From the NCBI RefSeq assembly GCF_011043545.1, contig NZ_JAAKGP010000006.1, positions 186,001-250,000 of the forward strand: a DNA stretch of 64,000 nucleotides, written 5' to 3'. A program made the translations under genes and the position numbers. Below the pieces are notes generated by a model, which made no database searches, was not told where the DNA came from, and saw only the letters and a list, made by a program, of their open reading frames with translations. Every line of letters begins with the position of its first letter. The first letter of the stretch is position 1. Below, piece after piece: positions 40,364 to 49,142 of the stretch. The DNA is from Rhodobacter sp. SGA-6-6 (lineage in GTDB: Bacteria; Pseudomonadota; Alphaproteobacteria; Rhodobacterales; Rhodobacteraceae).

Positions 40364-41227
40364 ATGAAAGCTCTCAATCTTGTTTCCGCCTCCGTCCTGG
40401 CCCTCTCGGTGGCCGTGCCGGCCCTGGCGCAGGACAACCTCGCCGGGACCGATGCGCTGAACGACCGGATCGAGGACATCGAGCGGGACGTGAACGAAGA
40501 CATGGCCCGGGCCGAGGATTCCGCCCGCTTCGGATCGCCGGAGTATGAGGAGGGGCTGAGCGGCAGCGTCTCGCTGGGCTATTCGGGCAAGACCGGCAAC
40601 AACGAAAGCCAGGATCTGGCGATCGGCTTCCGGCTGCGCAATGCCTCCGGGCCCTTCGTGCAGACCATCGGTGCGGTTCTCGACTTCTCCGAGAACTCGG
40701 TCGAGAAGACCAAGGAAGACATCTTCGTGGTTTATGACGCCAACTACTACCTGAACGACAATTTCTACGTCTTCGGTCTGGCCCGGCTGGAGCAGGACGG
40801 CCTGGGCGACACGCTGACCACCGAGGACATCGCCAATGGCGTGGTGCTGGCCGACAAGGTCCAGCGCGATGCCTATGTCGGCATCGGTCCGGGTTACCGC
40901 GTCATCAACACGCCGGACATGACCTGGCGTGTGCAGGCCGGCATCGGAGTCAGCTACCTGAAATACGGTGACGACACCTCCTACACCGAAACGGGCTATC
41001 TGGCAGCCTCGCGTTTCTACGCCCGGATCAACGACAACGTCTTCCTGACCAACGACACCGACATCCTGTCCTCGGACACCGCGCTGCGGGCCAACAACGA
41101 TTTCGGCGTCAACGTCAAGCTGACGGACACCCTGTCGACCCGCGTCAGCTATCTGACCGAATACAACGACAGCCGCCCGATCCGCACCGACAACCGGGTG
41201 GGCATCTCGCTGGTCATGGGCTTCTAG
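40364..41227 (+). CDS. DUF481 family outer-membrane protein
   Basis: A 287-residue secreted protein with a signal peptide (MKALNLVSASVLALSVAVPALA). A short acidic helical segment follows (ALNDRIEDIERDVNEDMARAEDSARFG), then a predicted beta barrel with alternating strands (LSGSVSLGYSGKTGNNESQDLAIGFRL) ending in GISLVMGF with a C-terminal Phe. This is the DUF481/YdiY layout. The function is unknown. Codon usage is the more biased kind expected of a well-expressed gene (predominantly CTG, ACC, AAC and GAC), and AAAGGAATGACGAG precedes the ATG. A terminator follows. Confidence 0.83.
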   Translation: MKALNLVSASVLALSVAVPALAQDNLAGTDALNDRIEDIERDVNEDMARAEDSARFGSPEYEEGLSGSVSLGYSGKTGNNESQDLAIGFRLRNASGPFVQTIGAVLDFSENSVEKTKEDIFVVYDANYYLNDNFYVFGLARLEQDGLGDTLTTEDIANGVVLADKVQRDAYVGIGPGYRVINTPDMTWRVQAGIGVSYLKYGDDTSYTETGYLAASRFYARINDNVFLTNDTDILSSDTALRANNDFGVNVKLTDTLSTRVSYLTEYNDSRPIRTDNRVGISLVMGF

Positions 41228-41267
41228 GGCCGGCGACCGACGACCGTCGATTCAAGGATATGAACTT

Positions 41268-41294
41268 GGGGGCAGGGCAACCTGTCCCCCTTTT
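41268..41294 (+). terminator. Intrinsic terminator after the DUF481 gene; rest of gap empty
   Basis: GGGGG-CAGG pairs with CCTG-(T)-CCCCC with a one-base bulge and a GCAA loop, followed by TTTTCGTTT. The remaining sequence up to 41565, about 270 bases, shows no gene or repeat that I can support. Confidence 0.75.
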
Positions 41295-41565
41295 CGTTTC
41301 GGGGTGGCGGGCCCGCAGCAACCGTGAGGGCCGGGGTTTCCCGAGAGCCAGAGGTCTCAGGTGGGCGCCAGATACCCGGACCAGGATCCGGGCAGAGCCA
41401 GCCCCCGTTCGCTTGCTTATCGGCCACTGGAAATTGGGCCCTTGCCACGCGAGGAGCAGCACCCGCCGAAAGGCAATGTAGGGCGGGGGGCGGCGCGCCG
41501 CAAGGACCGCCATCGCCGGGTCGCCCGGGCTGGACATCTGTTTCCCTTTCGTTCATGTTTCCGCC

Positions 41566-42042
41566 ATGGATCAATCCGTCGAGATTCCGCCCGAACCCCT
41601 GCCGCCGATGCCGGGCCAGAAGCTCGCCCGCGGCGTGGCGCGCGCCTTGCGCGACCTGGATTTCGCCTGCGTGGAAGAGATGGTGCTGGCCACCGGCCTG
41701 CGGGTGGACCTGATGGCGCTCGGCCCCAGGGGGGAGCTTTGGGTGATCGAATGCAAGTCCTGCCGGGCGGATTACCGGGCGGACCGCAAGTGGCAGGGCT
41801 ATCTGGACTGGTGCGACCGCTTCTTCTGGGCGGTGGACGCCGATTTCCCGGCCGAGCTGCTGCCCGAGGGCACCGGGCTGATCGTCGCCGACGCCTGGGG
41901 CGGCGAGGTGCTGCGGATGGGGCCGGAGGTGCCGCTGGCCGGCGCGCGGCGCAAGGCGGTGACGCAGCGTTTCGCCCGCCATGCGGCGCTGCGGCTGCAG
42001 GGCCTGCGCGACCCGGGGCGGGTTTTCGCCGAAAACCCGTAA
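41566..42042 (+). CDS. mmcB: MmcB-family DNA repair-associated nuclease-like protein
   Basis: A 158-residue protein. A PD-(D/E)xK-type core is visible: RVDLMALGPRGELWVIECKSCRADYRAD carries the Asp...Glu-x-Lys arrangement at about residues 45-65, followed by KWQGYLDWCDRFFWAVD. This matches the MmcB family of alphaproteobacteria, named from Caulobacter work that linked it to mitomycin C damage tolerance with ImuABC-type proteins. The last seven codons and the stop lie within the first of two tandem palindromes (42019-42039). The upstream sequence shows no strong Shine-Dalgarno. The ATG is chosen from the family-like N-terminus (PGQKLARGVARALRDL). Confidence 0.82.
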   Translation: MDQSVEIPPEPLPPMPGQKLARGVARALRDLDFACVEEMVLATGLRVDLMALGPRGELWVIECKSCRADYRADRKWQGYLDWCDRFFWAVDADFPAELLPEGTGLIVADAWGGEVLRMGPEVPLAGARRKAVTQRFARHAALRLQGLRDPGRVFAENP

Positions 42043-42063
42043 CGGATTTTCGCCGAAAATCCG
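42019..42063. repeat. Two tandem TTTTCG-N-CGAAAA palindromes
   Basis: CGGGTTTTCG-C-CGAAAACCCG (42019-42039) and CGGATTTTCG-C-CGAAAATCCG (42043-42063) lie three bases apart. The third and fourth base pairs differ between them by compensatory change. They cover the end of mmcB and the gap before the convergent DUF6324-like gene, so they could act as a bidirectional transcript end. Confidence 0.85.
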
Positions 42064-42067
42064 GGGC

Positions 42068-42277
42068 TTACCGGCGCTTGCCGCGGCTGCCGGCCATCTC
42101 GCGCGCGGCTTCGGCCGCGGCGCGCAGTTCCTCGGCGATCTCCTCGGCCTCTTCCGGGTCGAAGTCCAGCGGCAGTTCGATCCCGCCCTCGGCCTCGATG
42201 TAGATCCGCACCATGCCCTGGTCGGTCGGCCCGATCTGGATGTCCGCCGCGATGTCGCTTTGCTTGTTGATGCCCAT
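42068..42277 (-). CDS. Small acidic protein (DUF6324-like)
   Basis: A 69-residue protein beginning MGINKQSDIAADIQIGPTDQGMVRIYIEAEGG. It ends in a strongly acidic helix (DFDPEEAEEIAEELRAAAEAAREMAG) and a basic tail (GSRGKRR). CCGGAGGCGAAC gives an excellent ribosome binding site for the ATG at 42277, which shows that translation really starts here and not at an upstream in-frame Met. It resembles the DUF6324 family of Rhodobacterales. The function is unknown. It is convergent with mmcB across the paired palindromes and divergent from tRNA-His. Confidence 0.75.
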   Translation of the reverse strand: MGINKQSDIAADIQIGPTDQGMVRIYIEAEGGIELPLDFDPEEAEEIAEELRAAAEAAREMAGSRGKRR

Positions 42278-42401
42278 GTTCGCCTCCGGGGTCCTGCCGG
42301 GGCTAGCGCGGCCTCCCCCCGGGTGCAAGGGAAAATGCCCCGGCCGCCATCGCAGGATGCCCTTGCAATCCCGGGCCGGGGGGGCTAAATCCGCCCCGAG
42401 T

Positions 42402-42478
42402 GCAGCCTTAGCTCAGTTGGTTAGAGCACCAGATTGTGGATCTGGGGGTCCCCCGTTCGAGCCGGGGAGGCTGTACCA
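42402..42478 (+). tRNA. tRNA-His (anticodon GTG)
   Basis: A 77-base cloverleaf can be drawn. Acceptor GCAGCCT pairs with AGGCTGT (first pair G-U), the D arm is GCTCAGTTGGTTAGAGC, the anticodon stem CCAGA/TCTGG encloses TTGTGGA with anticodon GTG, and the T arm is CCCCG-TTCGAGC-CGGGG. The discriminator is A73 and CCA is encoded. The base at -1 is T rather than G, and position 73 is A rather than C, which is the alphaproteobacterial form of tRNA-His. Confidence 0.93.
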
Positions 42479-42586
42479 TCCTTCCCCGACATCGTGATCT
42501 TCCCGGCCCGGCCTGCCGAAGCGGCAGGGGTTCAACCGGCCGGCGTGGGCGGCTAAGGTCGCGGCCCCCGGACCCAGAGGATTCGC

Positions 42587-44893
42587 ATGTCGGTTGCCGC
42601 AGTTTCGTCCCGCATCTCCCAGATCATCGCCGCCGAGATCGGCGCGGCCCCCGGCCAGGTCAATGCCGCGGTGGAGCTGCTGGACGGCGGCGCCACCGTC
42701 CCCTTCGTCGCCCGCTACCGGAAAGAGGCGACCGGGGGCCTGGACGACACCCAGCTGCGCAAGCTGGAGGAGCGGCTGGCCTATCTGCGTGAGATGGAGG
42801 CGCGGCGGGCGGCGATCCTCGAGTCGATCACCGGGCAGGGCAAGCTGACCGACGATCTGGCCCGCGCCATCGCCGGGGCCGGGACCAAGGCCGAGCTGGA
42901 AGACATCTACCTGCCCTACAAGCCCAAGCGCCGCACCAAGGCGATGATTGCCCGCGAGGCCGGGTTGCAGGGGCTGGTCGATGCCATCCTGGCCGACCGT
43001 TCGGCCGATCCCATGGCGCTGGCCGCGGGCTTCGTGACCGAGGGCTTCACTGACCCCAAGGCGGCGCTGGAGGGCGCGCGCGACATCCTGGCCGAGGGGC
43101 TGGCCGAGGATGCCGCCCTGCTGGGCCGGCTGCGCGACCACATGCGCAAGGCCGGGCGGCTGGTGGCGAAGGTGGTGGCGGGGAAAGAGGCGGCGGGGGC
43201 CAAGTTCTCGGACTATTTCGCCCATTCCGAGCCCTTCGCCGGTGCGCCCTCGCATCGGGTGCTGGCGATGCTGCGGGGGCGGAACGAGGAGGTGCTGTCG
43301 GTCGATCTGGAGGTCGACGCCGAGGCCCCGCGCGGCGAAAGCCCGGCGGAGCGGGCCTGCGGGGCGGCGCTTTCGGCGGGCGGGCAGGGGGCCGGCGACC
43401 GCTGGCTGCGCGAGGCGGCGGCTTGGGCCTGGCGGGTCAAGCTGAAGACCTCGCTGACACTGGACCTGATGGCGGAGCTGCGCGAGGCGGCCGAGGCCGA
43501 GGCGATCCGGGTCTTCGCCCGCAACCTGAAGGACCTGCTGCTGGCGGCGCCGGCGGGCGGCAAGGCGACGATGGGGCTGGACCCGGGGATCAGGACCGGG
43601 GTCAAGGTCGCGGTGGTGGACGGCACCGGCAAGCTGGTCGCTACCGATACCGTCTATCCGTTCCAGCCGAAGAACGACCTGCGCAGGGCGCAGGGGACGA
43701 TTGCGAAGCTGATCGGCAGCCATGGCGTCAAGCTGATCGCCATCGGCAACGGCACCGCCAGCCGCGAGACCGAGAAGATGGTGGCCGACCTCTTGGCGCT
43801 GTTGCCGGCGGGGGTGGAGAAGCCGGTGAAGGTGGTGGTCAGCGAGGCCGGGGCCTCGGTCTATTCCGCCAGCGAACTGGCGGCGCGGGAGTTTCCCGGA
43901 CTTGACGTTTCGCTACGCGGCGCGGTCTCGATTGCGCGCAGATTGCAGGATCCGCTGGCAGAACTTGTCAAAATCGAACCGAAGAGCATCGGCGTCGGCC
44001 AGTATCAGCACGACGTGGACCAGCACCGGCTGGCCCGCAGTCTGGACGCCGTGGTCGAGGATGCGGTGAACGCGGTCGGGGTGGACCTGAACACCGCCTC
44101 GGCGCCCTTGCTGGCCCGGGTTTCCGGCGTCGGGCCGGGGCTGGCGGAAAGCATCGTCGCGCATCGCGACCAGAACGGGCCGTTCCAGAGCCGGCGTGAC
44201 CTTTTGAAGGTGGCGCGGCTCGGCCCCAAGGCTTTCGAGCAGGCGGCGGGCTTCCTGCGCATCCCGGAGGGGAAGGAGCCGCTGGACGCCTCCTCCGTCC
44301 ACCCCGAGGCCTATGACGTGGCGCGGCGGATCGTGGCCGCCTGCGGGCGTGACATCCGCAGCCTGATGGGCGACGGCGCGGCGCTGAAGAAGCTGGACCC
44401 GGCGCGCTTCGTGGACGACCGTTTCGGCCTGCCGACGGTGAGGGACATCCTGTCCGAGCTGGAAAAGCCCGGGCGCGATCCGCGGCCCAGCTTCAGGACC
44501 GCGACCTTCACCGAAGGGGTGAACGAGATCGGCGACTTGCGGCCGGGGATGCTGCTGGAGGGCACGGTGACCAATGTCGCGGCCTTCGGGGCCTTCGTCG
44601 ACATCGGCGTGCATCAGGACGGGCTGGTGCATGTCAGCCAGCTGGCCGACCGCTTCGTCAAGGACCCGCATGAGGTGGTGAAGGCAGGCGATGTGGTGCA
44701 GGTGCGGGTGGTCGAGGTGGATGCGGCCCGAAAGCGCATCGGCCTGACCATGCGCAAGGACGGCGGCGGGCCGGCGCCCTCGCGCGAGGAGCGGGCCAAG
44801 GGGCCGGCGCCGAAGGGGCGGATGGAGGCGGCGCCGAAAGGCGGCGGGGGCAATGCCTTTGCCGATGCGCTGAAAGGCAAGTTCGGCCGCTGA
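42587..44893 (+). CDS. tex: RNA-binding transcription accessory protein Tex
   Basis: A 768-residue Tex protein. Domains in order: Tex N-terminal helical region (from residue 1; [28 protein letters not shown]), a YqgF/RNase H-like domain at about 330-450 ([20 protein letters not shown]), helix-hairpin-helix segments at about 490-560 ([25 protein letters not shown]), and a C-terminal S1 domain at about 650-720 ([29 protein letters not shown]). A basic Gly/Pro/Lys-rich tail follows. Tex binds RNA and is linked to transcription and toxin expression in other bacteria. AGAGGATTCGC precedes the ATG at 42587. One of the short palindromes begins directly after its stop. Confidence 0.93.
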   Translation: MSVAAVSSRISQIIAAEIGAAPGQVNAAVELLDGGATVPFVARYRKEATGGLDDTQLRKLEERLAYLREMEARRAAILESITGQGKLTDDLARAIAGAGTKAELEDIYLPYKPKRRTKAMIAREAGLQGLVDAILADRSADPMALAAGFVTEGFTDPKAALEGARDILAEGLAEDAALLGRLRDHMRKAGRLVAKVVAGKEAAGAKFSDYFAHSEPFAGAPSHRVLAMLRGRNEEVLSVDLEVDAEAPRGESPAERACGAALSAGGQGAGDRWLREAAAWAWRVKLKTSLTLDLMAELREAAEAEAIRVFARNLKDLLLAAPAGGKATMGLDPGIRTGVKVAVVDGTGKLVATDTVYPFQPKNDLRRAQGTIAKLIGSHGVKLIAIGNGTASRETEKMVADLLALLPAGVEKPVKVVVSEAGASVYSASELAAREFPGLDVSLRGAVSIARRLQDPLAELVKIEPKSIGVGQYQHDVDQHRLARSLDAVVEDAVNAVGVDLNTASAPLLARVSGVGPGLAESIVAHRDQNGPFQSRRDLLKVARLGPKAFEQAAGFLRIPEGKEPLDASSVHPEAYDVARRIVAACGRDIRSLMGDGAALKKLDPARFVDDRFGLPTVRDILSELEKPGRDPRPSFRTATFTEGVNEIGDLRPGMLLEGTVTNVAAFGAFVDIGVHQDGLVHVSQLADRFVKDPHEVVKAGDVVQVRVVEVDAARKRIGLTMRKDGGGPAPSREERAKGPAPKGRMEAAPKGGGGNAFADALKGKFGR

Positions 44894-44914
44894 CGATTTT
44901 TCGCCGAAAAATCG
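44894..44914. repeat. TTTTTCG-N-CGAAAAA palindrome after tex
   Basis: CGATTTTTCG-C-CGAAAAATCG, perfect 10-base arms, begins on the base after the tex stop codon and lies before the 3' end of a convergent membrane-protein gene. It is identical to the 35973 copy except for the central base. Confidence 0.85.
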
Positions 44915-44933
44915 GGCTCTTGCGGGCCGGGGT

Positions 44934-45335
44934 TCAGATCGCCTCGGGCCGTTGCAGCGCCAGCGCCATGCGGTAGAGCAGCGCCGAGAGTGCGCCGACC
45001 GGCAGGACGATGCTGCTCAGCCCCGCCCGCATCAGCACGCCGAAGACCAGCCCGCCGAGCAAGGCCGCCGGAAGCCAGCCGAAGCTGCCCCTCCGCAACA
45101 GCCAGAACGCCCCCGCGGCGATGGCGCCCCAGACCGGCAGGCCGACCAGGGGCGAGATCAGGGCGAAGGTCGCCAGCCCCTCGGCCTGCAGCGACCCGAT
45201 GCCGGTCAGCATGATCGCCGCCAGCGCCGCCCCGCCGATCGCCGCCGGCGCAAGGCAGAAGGCCAGCGCCGTCACCACGATCCGCCGCCAGCCGATCTGC
45301 TGCAAGCCGTCGGCGGGCGAGGTCAGCAGGCTCAT
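44934..45335 (-). CDS. Four-helix membrane protein of unknown function
   Basis: A 133-residue protein with four hydrophobic segments: IVVTALAFCLAPAAIGGAALAAIML, ATFALISPLVGLPVWGAIAAGAFWLL, WLPAALLGGLVFGVLM and VLPVGALSALLYRMAL. Most of the chain is membrane-embedded. The ATG at 45335 overlaps the tldD stop by ATGA, so it is cotranslated with tldD. I do not recognise a family. A longer same-frame extension upstream runs antiparallel to no known motif, overlaps all of tldD in another frame, and is rejected. Confidence 0.75.
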   Translation of the reverse strand: MSLLTSPADGLQQIGWRRIVVTALAFCLAPAAIGGAALAAIMLTGIGSLQAEGLATFALISPLVGLPVWGAIAAGAFWLLRRGSFGWLPAALLGGLVFGVLMRAGLSSIVLPVGALSALLYRMALALQRPEAI

Positions 45336-46762
45336 GCGGCGCCCAGCGACCGGCCGCCCACCGTCAACCCGCCGATCAGCAGCGTCGGCTGGCCGACGCC
45401 CACCGGCACCCATTGCCCGGCCTTGCCGCAATTGCCGATGCCGGGGTCCATCGCCATGTCGCTGCCGATGGCGCGGATGCCCTTCAGCGCCGTCGCGCCG
45501 TCGCCGATCAACGTGGCGCCGGTCAGCGCCTCGCCGACCTGGCCGTTCCGCACCCGGTAGGCCTCGGTGCAGGAGAAGACGAACTTGCCGGAGGTGATGT
45601 CGACCTGGCCGCCGCCGAAGCCCACGGCCCAGATGCCGTCCCGCAGATCGGCAAGGATGTCCTTCGGGTCGTCCTTGCCGGCCAGCATGTAGGTGTTGGT
45701 CATCCGCGGCATCGGGATATGGGCGAAGCTTTCGCGCCTGCCGTTGCCGGTGGCGGAAACCCCCATCAGCCGGGCGTTCTGGCGGTCCTGCATGTAGCCC
45801 GTCAGGATGCCGTCCTCGATCAGCACGTTGCGGCCCGAGGGCGTGCCCTCGTCGTCGAAGGTGATGCTGCCGCGACGGTCGGGAATGGTGCCGTCGTCCA
45901 GCACGGTCACGCCGGGGGCGGCGATCCTCTGTCCCATCAGCCCGGCGAAGGCCGAGGTGCCCTTGCGGTTGAAGTCGCCCTCCAGCCCGTGGCCGATGGC
46001 CTCGTGCAAGAGGATCCCGGGCCAGCCGGGGCCGAGCACCACGTCCATCACCCCCGCCGGCGCCGGCTGCGCCGTCAGGTTGACGCGGGCGATGCGGATC
46101 GCCTCTTCCACCATCGGCTTCCAGCGGGCGGGATCCAGCAGTCCCGCAAGCCCGTGCCGCCCGCCGCTGCCGGCGGTGCCGGTCTCGCGCCGCCCGTCCT
46201 GTTCCAGGATCACCGAGACGTTCAGCCGCGCCATCGGCCTTATGTCGGCGAAGCGCAGGCCTTCGGGGCGCAGGATCTCCACCTCCTGCAACGAGGCCGC
46301 GAGGCTGGCGGTCACCTGCACCACCCGCGGATCGGCGGCGCGGGCATGGGCGTCGATCTCGCGCAATATGTCGATCTTGGCGGCGAAGGTGGCGTCGGCC
46401 AGCGGGTCGGCGTCGGTGTAGAGATGGCGGTTGGTGCGCGGCGGCGCCTCGGCCAGAATGCCGCCGCCGTCGCCCACGGCGAGCCGCGCGGTGTCGGTGG
46501 CGCGCTTCAGGGCGTTCTCGCTGATCTCGGTGGAATGGGCATAGCCCGCCACCTCGCCCTTCACCGCGCGCAGGCCGAAGCCTTCCGAGGCGTCGTAGCT
46601 GGCGGTGCGGATGCGGCCGTCGTCCAGCACCAGGCTCTCGCCGCGGCGGCGTTCCAGGAACAGCTCGCCATCCTCGGCCCCGGCGGTGGCCTGGCGCAGC
46701 AGGCGCAGGGCGGCGGCCTCGTCGAGATGGCTGTCGAAGGGACGGAAGGGGGCGTCGGTCAT
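45332..46762 (-). CDS. tldD: Metalloprotease TldD
   Basis: A 476-residue TldD/PmbA-family protein. The metal-binding HExxxH motif is LLHEAIGHGLEGDFNRKG at about residue 260, and the family opening appears as DGELFLERRRGESLVLDDGRI. MGVSATGNGRRESFAHIPMPRMTNTYM and FVFSCTEAYRVRNGQV are further strong matches. TldD with TldE/PmbA forms a heterodimeric protease that trims unfolded or leader peptides. No tldE partner is in the window. The start at 46762 (MTDAPFRPFDSHLDEAAALRLL) gives the standard length. It ends in an ATGA overlap with a membrane-protein gene. Type I repeat copy C lies about 90 bp upstream. Confidence 0.9.
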   Translation of the reverse strand: MTDAPFRPFDSHLDEAAALRLLRQATAGAEDGELFLERRRGESLVLDDGRIRTASYDASEGFGLRAVKGEVAGYAHSTEISENALKRATDTARLAVGDGGGILAEAPPRTNRHLYTDADPLADATFAAKIDILREIDAHARAADPRVVQVTASLAASLQEVEILRPEGLRFADIRPMARLNVSVILEQDGRRETGTAGSGGRHGLAGLLDPARWKPMVEEAIRIARVNLTAQPAPAGVMDVVLGPGWPGILLHEAIGHGLEGDFNRKGTSAFAGLMGQRIAAPGVTVLDDGTIPDRRGSITFDDEGTPSGRNVLIEDGILTGYMQDRQNARLMGVSATGNGRRESFAHIPMPRMTNTYMLAGKDDPKDILADLRDGIWAVGFGGGQVDITSGKFVFSCTEAYRVRNGQVGEALTGATLIGDGATALKGIRAIGSDMAMDPGIGNCGKAGQWVPVGVGQPTLLIGGLTVGGRSLGAA

Positions 46763-46855
46763 GGCGGGCCTTTCTGGGCAGGGGCCAGGGTCGGGGCCAA
46801 GGTAGGGCGCGGGCGGGCGGGCCGCAAGGCGGGGAGGGGCACCCCGACGTTCCCA

Positions 46856-47040
46856 TTGGCGAAGGCCATCGCCTTCGCCACAGCGCAACGGTTCAAACCT
46901 GACCGGCCGGGTCCCAAAGGCCCGGCCAGCGCCCGCCCGGGCGGGCGCTGGCCTCCCGTGGTCTCGCGCTGCCAGCGTCTCCGGTTGGCACGTTGCGCAC
47001 GGGCGGGGCGAGGCAATGCCTCGCCTGTTCCCGCCCGGCC
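46856..47040 (+). repeat. Intergenic repeat type I, copy C (short form)
   Basis: About 185 bp. The terminal hairpins are as in the other copies (GGCGAAGGC-CATC-GCCTTCGCC at the start, GCGAGGC-AAT-GCCTCGC at the end). The central arm is reduced to AGCGCCCGCCC/GGGCGGGCGCT without the inner hairpin. The missing part corresponds to a deletion between two CGCCCGCCC words seen in copy A. It lies between a hydrolase stop and the tldD start, both on the other strand. Confidence 0.85.
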
Positions 47041-47059
47041 TTGGCCGTGAAGACGGCGA

Positions 47060-47884
47060 TCAAGGGCTCAGATAGGCCCGCCAGATGAACCCCGCCTCCT
47101 GCTGCCAGGTCGCCGGGTCGTAGATCGCCTCGTGGCCGCGGCCGGGGGCGGGGGAGAATTCCTTCGGCGCCGGGGCGGCCTCGAACAGCGCGAGGCCGAG
47201 GTCGAAGGGGATGGTGCGGTCGGCCTCGCCGTGGAAGACGAAGAGCGGCGCGTCGATGCGGCCGATCAGGTCGATGGAGCGGTATTGGTCCAGCATCAGC
47301 AGCCGCACCGGCAGCCAGGGATAGGCCCGCGCCGCCACATCGGCGGTGGAGGTATAGGGCGCCTCCAGCACCAGCGCCGCGAAGGGGGCGTCCGCGGGCT
47401 GCCCGGCCGCCAGCCGCACCGCCACCCCGGTGCCTAGGGATTCACCGACCAGCGCGATGCTGCCCGGCCCCACGCCCTGCGCCGACAGGAAGGCCAGCGC
47501 GGCGGCGGCGTCCTGATGCAGCCCGGCCTCGGTCGGCCTGCCCTCGCTGCCGCCGTAGCCGCGCCAGGACAGGAAGGCGGTGCCGAAGCCGGCGTCGCGG
47601 TAGAAGGCCCAGCGGTCGCCGCGGTCGGCGACCTCGCCTCCGTTGCCGTGGAAGAAGAGGACCGTCGGCGCCCCTTCCGGCGCCGGCGCATACCACAGCA
47701 GGATGCGGGTGCCGTCGGCGGCGGTCAGCACATGCTCCTCGGCACCCTCGAAGCCTGCATCGGCGGGAGAGGGCGCGCGGTGGGTCGGGAAATATTGCAG
47801 CTGCCGCTGGAAGGCGAACATCGCCGCCACGGCGGCGAGGTAGAGGCCGAGAAGAACGGCAAGGGCGACGAGGGCAATACGCAT
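47060..47884 (-). CDS. Membrane-anchored alpha/beta hydrolase (YfhR/BEM46-like)
   Basis: A 274-residue alpha/beta hydrolase with an N-terminal membrane anchor (about residues 2-24, [23 protein letters not shown]) followed by [10 protein letters not shown], the typical linker of this group. The nucleophile elbow is GESLG (about residue 146), the acid Asp is in HGEADRTIP and the catalytic His in GRGHEAIYD, so the triad is complete. The oxyanion region reads FFHGNGG. Substrates for the group are mostly unknown. It is divergent from ctaC across about 260 bp that includes an FNR-type box. Confidence 0.87.
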   Translation of the reverse strand: MRIALVALAVLLGLYLAAVAAMFAFQRQLQYFPTHRAPSPADAGFEGAEEHVLTAADGTRILLWYAPAPEGAPTVLFFHGNGGEVADRGDRWAFYRDAGFGTAFLSWRGYGGSEGRPTEAGLHQDAAAALAFLSAQGVGPGSIALVGESLGTGVAVRLAAGQPADAPFAALVLEAPYTSTADVAARAYPWLPVRLLMLDQYRSIDLIGRIDAPLFVFHGEADRTIPFDLGLALFEAAPAPKEFSPAPGRGHEAIYDPATWQQEAGFIWRAYLSP

Positions 47885-47986
47885 GGGCGGCTCCGGCAGG
47901 ACGGGACAGGCATATTGCGGCAGGGCGGCGCGGTTGCAACCGCCGGGGCCGGCCGAGGGGGCCTTTTCGCACCCGCAGCATCGTCC

Positions 47987-48000
47987 TTGATCTGGATCAA
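47987..48000. promoter_or_regulatory. FNR/FnrL-type binding site upstream of ctaC
   Basis: TTGAT-CTGG-ATCAA matches the FNR consensus (TTGAT-N4-ATCAA) exactly. It lies about 146 bases before the ctaC start and about 103 bases before the divergent hydrolase start, so either gene could be its target. Oxygen control of a cytochrome oxidase operon is the natural reading. Confidence 0.75.
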
Positions 48001-48145
48001 GCAGCGCCGATCTGTCGCAACGGTTTCTCTTGTCGTTCCCCGCCCGATATGGTTTGAACGCAGCAGGAAACTACGGGATTCCGGGGGATTCCCCGGATAC
48101 CAAGGGACAAGCGGCACAAGGTCGCGCCTGCAAACGGGAAGAGAT

Positions 48146-49066
48146 ATGCGCCTTTCGACTTACCTCAAGGGATTCGGGGCTGCGGCCCTTGCGGCCTCCA
48201 CCTCCGCCGGGGCCGCCCTGGCCCAGGGGCTGGAGATCGTCGGCCAGCCGCAGGACAAGGCGGTCGGCTTCCAGCCCGCCTCGACCAGCCTCGCGGTCGA
48301 GCAGCAGTGGCTGGACCACATGATCCTTTATATCATCACCGTGATCGTGGTCTTCGTCTGCGCGCTGCTTCTCTACGTCATCGTCCGCTTCAACCGCCGG
48401 GCCAACCCGACGCCGCGCACCTTCACCCACAACACCCCGCTGGAGGTGGCCTGGACGCTGATCCCGATCATCGTGCTGGTGTTCATCGGCTTCTTCTCGC
48501 TGCCGGCGCTGTTCAACCAGCAGGAGTTCCCCGAGGGCGACGTGGTGATCAAGATCACCGGCAATCAGTGGTATTGGAACTACGAATATCCCGACGAGGG
48601 GATCGCCTTCGACAGCTACATGATCGGCGGCATCCCGCTGGACGGCAACAACACCCTGACCCCCGAGGTCGAGACGCAGCTGACCCAAGCCGGCTACAGC
48701 CGCGACCAGTGGCTGCTGGCGACCGACACCGCCATGGTGGTGCCGGTGGGCAAGACCGTGCTGCTGCAGATCACCGCCGCCGACGTGATCCACGCCTGGA
48801 AGATCCCGGCCTTCGCCGTGATGCAGGACGCCGTGCCCGGCCGCCTGGCGCAGTCCTGGTTCCGCGCCGACCGCGAAGGCATCTACTTCGGCCAGTGCAG
48901 CGAGCTTTGCGGCAAGGACCACGCCTTCATGCCGATCACCGTCAAAGTGGTGTCGGAAGAGGCCTATGCGAGATGGCTGGAGCAGGCCAAGGCGGGCAAC
49001 GTGGTGCTGACCGCCGAGACGATGGAAGCCGGCGCCTCGCCGGTGCAGGTGGCCGCGGCCGACTGA
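48146..49066 (+). CDS. ctaC: Cytochrome c oxidase (aa3-type) subunit II
   Basis: A 306-residue protein with a signal peptide (to about residue 27) and two membrane helices (about 55-80 and 95-118, ending LFNQ). A periplasmic CuA domain carries Cys251, Glu253, Cys255, His259 and Met262 in [12 protein letters not shown], with the further His in [23 protein letters not shown] is the aromatic electron-entry segment. All CuA ligands are present. It accepts electrons from cytochrome c. The ATG at 48146 follows GGGAAGAGAT. It heads ctaC-ctaB-small protein-ctaG-ctaE, the usual Rhodobacteraceae order. Subunit I is not in the window. Confidence 0.95.
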   Translation: MRLSTYLKGFGAAALAASTSAGAALAQGLEIVGQPQDKAVGFQPASTSLAVEQQWLDHMILYIITVIVVFVCALLLYVIVRFNRRANPTPRTFTHNTPLEVAWTLIPIIVLVFIGFFSLPALFNQQEFPEGDVVIKITGNQWYWNYEYPDEGIAFDSYMIGGIPLDGNNTLTPEVETQLTQAGYSRDQWLLATDTAMVVPVGKTVLLQITAADVIHAWKIPAFAVMQDAVPGRLAQSWFRADREGIYFGQCSELCGKDHAFMPITVKVVSEEAYARWLEQAKAGNVVLTAETMEAGASPVQVAAAD

Positions 49067-49142
49067 GGCCCGGGCTTCACGATCCAAGGCAGGCGGCGGG
49101 CGGGTCCTTCGGGATGCGGCCCGCAGCGAACCGAGGTAGGAA

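Noticed and set aside
44934-46856. A 640-codon reverse frame ending in the four-helix membrane protein
   Set aside because: Everything before the ATG at 45335 is out-of-frame tldD sequence without motifs.
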